Shown here in pieces: positions 61,642 to 64,000 of a DNA stretch of 64,000 nt; positions within the stretch are counted from its first letter, which is position 1; each line of letters begins with the position of its first letter. This stretch comes from Paenibacillus sp. 32O-W (GTDB taxonomy: Bacteria > Bacillota > Bacilli > Paenibacillales > NBRC-103111): contig NZ_VEGP01000007.1 in the NCBI RefSeq assembly GCF_007679495.1, positions 62,001 through 126,000 of the forward strand. Direction: 5' to 3'. The notes under the pieces are model-generated. The model searched no databases and was not told where the DNA came from. It was given only the letters and a program-made list of their open reading frames with translations. The position numbers and the translations under genes are program-made.

Positions 61642-62262
61642 TTAATGAATATCGCGAAAAATTCCGATCACTCGGCCGAGGATGGTAACGTTCTTCAGAC
61701 GAAGGGGCTCCATGCTAGAATTCTCCGGCTGCAGACGAATGTGATCCTTCTCCTTATAGAATGTCTTGACCGTGGCTTCATCATCTTCCGTCATGGCAAC
61801 TACGATATCTCCATTATCGGCGGTGGGCTGCTGTCTGACAATGACATAATCGCCGTCATGGATTCCGGCTTCGATCATACTCTCGCCAATAACGTTCAGC
61901 ATGAATACATTGTGGTCGCCTACGTAATGGCTGGGAAGAGGGAAGTAATCCTCGATATTCTCCGTTGCGGTAATCGGTGTTCCGGCCGTTACTTTACCGA
62001 TCAGAGGCACTCTGGTTACGGACATGGGAAGGATTCCCCCTGTTCCGTCGCCATCAAGAATTTCTATCGCTCTGGGTTTGGTCGGGTCTCTGCGGATCAA
62101 CCCCTTCTTCTCCAATCTCTCAAGATGGCCGTGAACGGTGGAGCTGGAAGCCAAGCCTACCGCTTCGCCTATTTCCCGCACGGAAGGAGGGTAGCCTTTA
62201 TCACGTACTTCGTTCTTAATGAATTCCAATATCGCCTGTTGACGGTTCGACAATTTGGTCAC
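61642..62262 (-). CDS. lexA: SOS repressor LexA
   Basis: A 206-residue SOS repressor. The N-terminal winged helix is [20 protein letters not shown] then [20 protein letters not shown]. The cleavage bond Ala93-Gly94 is in KVTAGTPI, with catalytic Ser128 in GESMIEAGI and Lys166 in EATVKTFY. RecA-triggered self-cleavage relieves repression. Start: GTG 62262 is favoured over GTG 62271 because GGAG gives 8-base spacing. It is divergent from yneA with LexA boxes between. Confidence 0.97.
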   Translation of the reverse strand: MTKLSNRQQAILEFIKNEVRDKGYPPSVREIGEAVGLASSSTVHGHLERLEKKGLIRRDPTKPRAIEILDGDGTGGILPMSVTRVPLIGKVTAGTPITATENIEDYFPLPSHYVGDHNVFMLNVIGESMIEAGIHDGDYVIVRQQPTADNGDIVVAMTEDDEATVKTFYKEKDHIRLQPENSSMEPLRLKNVTILGRVIGIFRDIH

Positions 62263-62294
62263 AATGATCACTCCAATTGGAAATAATTAAATAA

Positions 62295-62323
62295 AGTATA
62301 CCATAGAACCGGAGTTCGTACAA
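62295..62323 (-). promoter_or_regulatory. lexA promoter
   Basis: On the minus strand TTGTAC, 17-base spacer, TATACT. Two LexA boxes overlap or abut it, giving autoregulation. Confidence 0.75.
62305..62318. promoter_or_regulatory. LexA box 1
   Basis: AGAAC-CGGA-GTTCG; the Gram-positive consensus is CGAACnnnnGTTCG. One end base differs. Confidence 0.85.
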
Positions 62324-62334
62324 ACATGGGTTCG
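62321..62334. promoter_or_regulatory. LexA box 2
   Basis: CAAAC-ATGG-GTTCG, one mismatch to the consensus, three bases after box 1. Confidence 0.75.
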
Positions 62335-62354
62335 AATTTTTTTCGCAAAAGGGA

Positions 62355-62383
62355 TTGACACAAACATTTGTTCGTTGTATTCT
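62355..62383 (+). promoter_or_regulatory. yneA promoter
   Basis: TTGACA (62355-62360), 17-base spacer, TATTCT (62378-62383). LexA box 3 fills the spacer, so bound LexA should block polymerase directly. Confidence 0.8.
62361..62374. promoter_or_regulatory. LexA box 3
   Basis: CAAAC-ATTT-GTTCG, exactly between the -35 and -10 of yneA. Confidence 0.85.
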
Positions 62384-62389
62384 GTGAAT

Positions 62390-62403
62390 AGAACAAATGT
62401 TTG
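62390..62403. promoter_or_regulatory. LexA box 4
   Basis: AGAAC-AAAT-GTTTG, just after the yneA -10 and overlapping its leader. Confidence 0.75.
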
Positions 62404-62415
62404 GGGGTATTGACG

Positions 62416-62736
62416 ATGAAAGCAACCATCCTTCCGGAACGCCCGGTAATTGCAAACAAGACGATTTTGCGCATTATGCTGTTAACGGTTCTAGTATTTG
62501 GAGTTATCTCCGCCTCTTACTCTTTTATTTTCCATGCTTATGCGGGGGATGCCAGAACAGGTTCTGTAGCGGTCAGGAAGGAGATTGACGTCGCCCCCGG
62601 GGACACTTTATGGTCTATTGCGAGTAAGCATGCTCCCGAGGGAGAGAGTACACGCTCCTATATAAACAAGATCAAGAAAGTTAACCAATTGCAGAGTTCC
62701 GTTCTGCACGAAGGTCAAATTCTCTTTCTTCCATAA
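62416..62736 (+). CDS. yneA: SOS-induced cell division suppressor YneA (LysM protein)
   Basis: A 106-residue protein with one membrane helix (about residues 19-38) and an extracellular LysM domain (APGDTLWSIASKHAP ... LHEGQILFLP). YneA in B. subtilis delays septation during the SOS response (known), and place and regulation agree: divergent from lexA, four LexA boxes. Start ATG 62416 fits GGGGGT; the frame opens at 62401. No YneB resolvase gene follows, unlike in B. subtilis. Confidence 0.92.
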   Translation: MKATILPERPVIANKTILRIMLLTVLVFGVISASYSFIFHAYAGDARTGSVAVRKEIDVAPGDTLWSIASKHAPEGESTRSYINKIKKVNQLQSSVLHEGQILFLP

Positions 62737-63017
62737 TGCGAGAGATCCAGAGTAGTATCTATATAAGAGTAGGTAAGACGAATTATTATATATTGTGGGC
62801 ATTATATTAATGATATGAATATTTAATATTATTAATCGTGAGTGAAAGCACGCTTTACCCGGAAAGAAACGTCTTTTTTCCGCAAGTGCACTTGGGAGGA
62901 GCGAATGAGCTGAGCCCGTTTCCCCGGTTTGTCAGCGCACGCTCAGAAGCCTCAGACAGAAATTTCGAACGTACGTTCTATTCGTAAGGATGTATGGATT
63001 GCAGATAATTTCGGGCT

Positions 63018-63068
63018 GTTTCAAAGAAAAGAACTGTTTGATCAAGGCGGTTCTAGTATCTTTGAAAC
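63018..63068. repeat. Hairpin I after yneA
   Basis: GTTTCAAAGA (63018-63027) and TCTTTGAAAC (63059-63068) pair perfectly, with inner GAAC (63031-63034) and GTTC (63050-63053). Confidence 0.65.
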
Positions 63069-63116
63069 GGAACCGAACTTTGAGGGGCATCCGTTTATAT
63101 ATAGATCCTAAGGTGA

Positions 63117-63181
63117 TTAAATGTCAGATTTGTACATTGTTAGACCGGGCCGCGATAGGGTCTGGTCATCTTGACATTTAA
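63117..63181. repeat. Hairpin II after yneA
   Basis: TTAAATGTCAGAT (63117-63129) pairs with ATCTTGACATTTAA (63168-63181) with one bulge; a nested stem AGACC (63142-63146)/GGTCT (63159-63163) lies inside, with a GC-rich loop. Confidence 0.65.
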
Positions 63182-63352
63182 CCGGTGGAATGGCAAAGTA
63201 GAAACAGTGTAAAAATGTCTGCAGCCCGGGATAAAAACAGAGCTGTAGCAGTAAAAGATCAACATTCGAATGGTGGAGTGAGCTGGTAATCGCCTATAGA
63301 CTGGCGATCAGATATATGAATGGACAGATGCAGATAGGAGGCAAGGATAAAG

Positions 63353-63535
63353 ATGACTATGGAGGAAACGATTCAGCGCATTAATGAGCTTGCTAGAAAA
63401 GCCAAAGCCGAAGGGCTGACGGATGCGGAAGAGATCGAGCGGAATCAGCTCCGCCGCAAATATATAGATGCTTTTAAAAAGTCTTTAAAAGTTCAGCTGG
63501 ACAGCATAAAATATGTAGAAGACGAACAAAACTAG
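63353..63535 (+). CDS. ynzC: YnzC-like DUF896 small protein
   Basis: A 60-residue helical-hairpin protein of family DUF896: IQRINELARKAKAEGLTDAE then EIERNQLRRKYIDAFKKSL. In B. subtilis ynzC lies in the lexA-yneA-yneB region under LexA control; the function is unclear. AGGAGG lies 11 bases before ATG 63353. No LexA box was seen directly upstream here. Confidence 0.9.
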   Translation: MTMEETIQRINELARKAKAEGLTDAEEIERNQLRRKYIDAFKKSLKVQLDSIKYVEDEQN

Positions 63536-63559
63536 CGAATGCTTCAAGGGGGAACAGCC

Positions 63560-64000
63560 ATGTCCCGCAAATGGGAGAGAATGGTGGAGAAAAATAGAAA
63601 ACAGACAGATCGGCTCAGGCGCAAGCAGGGGAAACCATCCGTTCTTTACAGCCAATCCGCGACCTTTCGCAGATTTCTGGGAAGAAACTGGATGCTGCCG
63701 TTTTTCTTGATAGGTTTTTCCATCATGTTTACAATTCTATTCTATGACTATTATCAAGGAGACGCTTCATATTGGTTTATCGCCATCAGTTATTTCCTGC
63801 TGGGGCTGATGATCTTCTTTCTACGGCGTCCGATGCTGGGGATTGGCAAGACCGAATTAACCTCCCGGCGGTTTGGCGGGGACAAGACCGTTCCCGCGGA
63901 GGAAGTGAGTGAAATCACTTTTATGCCCGGTTATGTCATTATTCAGTTCAAGTCCAAAAGAATGAGATGGGTCTACTCCAAATTTATGCATCGTATGGAT
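63560..64000 (+). CDS. Hypothetical membrane protein (3' partial)
   Basis: An open frame of 147 codons running off the window. A basic N-terminus (MSRKWERMVEKNRKQTDRLR) is followed by two hydrophobic helices (MLPFFLIGFSIMFTILFYDY and FIAISYFLLGLMIFFL), then a soluble part with beta-rich pattern (EEVSEITFMPGYVIIQFKSK) that recalls small PH-like domains. I recognise no named family. GGGGGAA precedes ATG 63560, and it starts 24 bases after ynzC, so the two may be co-transcribed. Confidence 0.75.
   Translation, partial: MSRKWERMVEKNRKQTDRLRRKQGKPSVLYSQSATFRRFLGRNWMLPFFLIGFSIMFTILFYDYYQGDASYWFIAISYFLLGLMIFFLRRPMLGIGKTELTSRRFGGDKTVPAEEVSEITFMPGYVIIQFKSKRMRWVYSKFMHRMD

Larger units (their letters stand above)
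62737..63352. other. Intergenic region with two long hairpins between yneA and ynzC
   Basis: About 615 bases. Short frames near 62,930-63,180 lack ribosome sites and overlap the hairpins, so I do not call them. Two inverted-repeat structures (63018-63068 and 63117-63181) suggest a structured RNA or small mobile remnant. In B. subtilis yneB occupies this place; I see no trace of it. Confidence 0.55.

Noticed and set aside
62929-63181. Two short frames after yneA
   Set aside because: No ribosome binding sites, no family resemblance, and they run through the hairpin structures.
1-64000. CRISPR arrays, rRNA and tRNA genes
   Set aside because: No regularly spaced repeats with spacers and no cloverleaf or rRNA signatures were seen anywhere in the window.

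Overview
The window reads as chromosomal DNA of a spore-forming Firmicute, most probably Paenibacillus or a close relative. The evidence is two gene orders kept from Bacillus. One is cotE-mutS-mutL-miaA-hfq. The other is spoVK-hflX-ynbB-glnR-glnA followed by lexA-yneA-ynzC. Purine-rich ribosome binding sites, S-layer-homology domains and moderate GC content also fit. The genus is an inference.

Layout: 1-2.6 kb is the tail of a sugar-utilisation locus (ABC permease end, SMP-30-type lactonase) with two decayed gene remnants. 2.9-8.9 kb is a siderophore-iron locus with two Fur boxes: an AraC-type regulator fused to a binding-protein domain, a lipoprotein receptor, a ferri-siderophore esterase and two FecCD permeases, but no ATPase. 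9-15.7 kb holds a MalT-type regulator and a very large RCC1-repeat/SLH surface protein gene broken by one amber codon. 15.9-24.4 kb carries nagA, an aquaporin, small conserved genes, an M32 carboxypeptidase and a nitrate/sulfonate/taurine-type ABC transporter. 24.7-40.6 kb is the cotE, amidoligase, mutS, S41 protease, mutL, methyltransferase, miaA, hfq, PBP1 and cyclophilin block. 41.3-43.4 kb has an esterase, a DUF218 protein and a GNAT acetyltransferase.

The most striking region is 43.8-56.8 kb. The sporulation gene spoVK is cut into two in-frame halves by a 12,112-bp element. The two junctions share the 11-bp core AAAGCGATGGA, and recombination between them would restore an uninterrupted 320-residue SpoVK. 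The element encodes a large serine recombinase ending at the right junction. Joining its two ends rebuilds a symmetric attP with perfect 14-bp arms around a 10-bp spacer. The cargo is sporulation-related: germinant-receptor A, B and C subunits, an extra B subunit, two small D-type subunits, YerD and YqjF homologues, a YdjO homologue and a second, intact SpoVK-like ATPase on the opposite strand. The layout parallels skin in sigK, SPbeta in spsM and vfbin in spoVFB, but in spoVK and loaded with germination genes.

56.9-64 kb returns to the conserved order: hflX, ynbB, glnR, glnA, then lexA and yneA divergently transcribed across four LexA boxes, then ynzC and a membrane protein running off the window. 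Two 86-bp palindromic repeat units, a tandem repeat patch and a structured intergenic region after yneA are not explained by genes.
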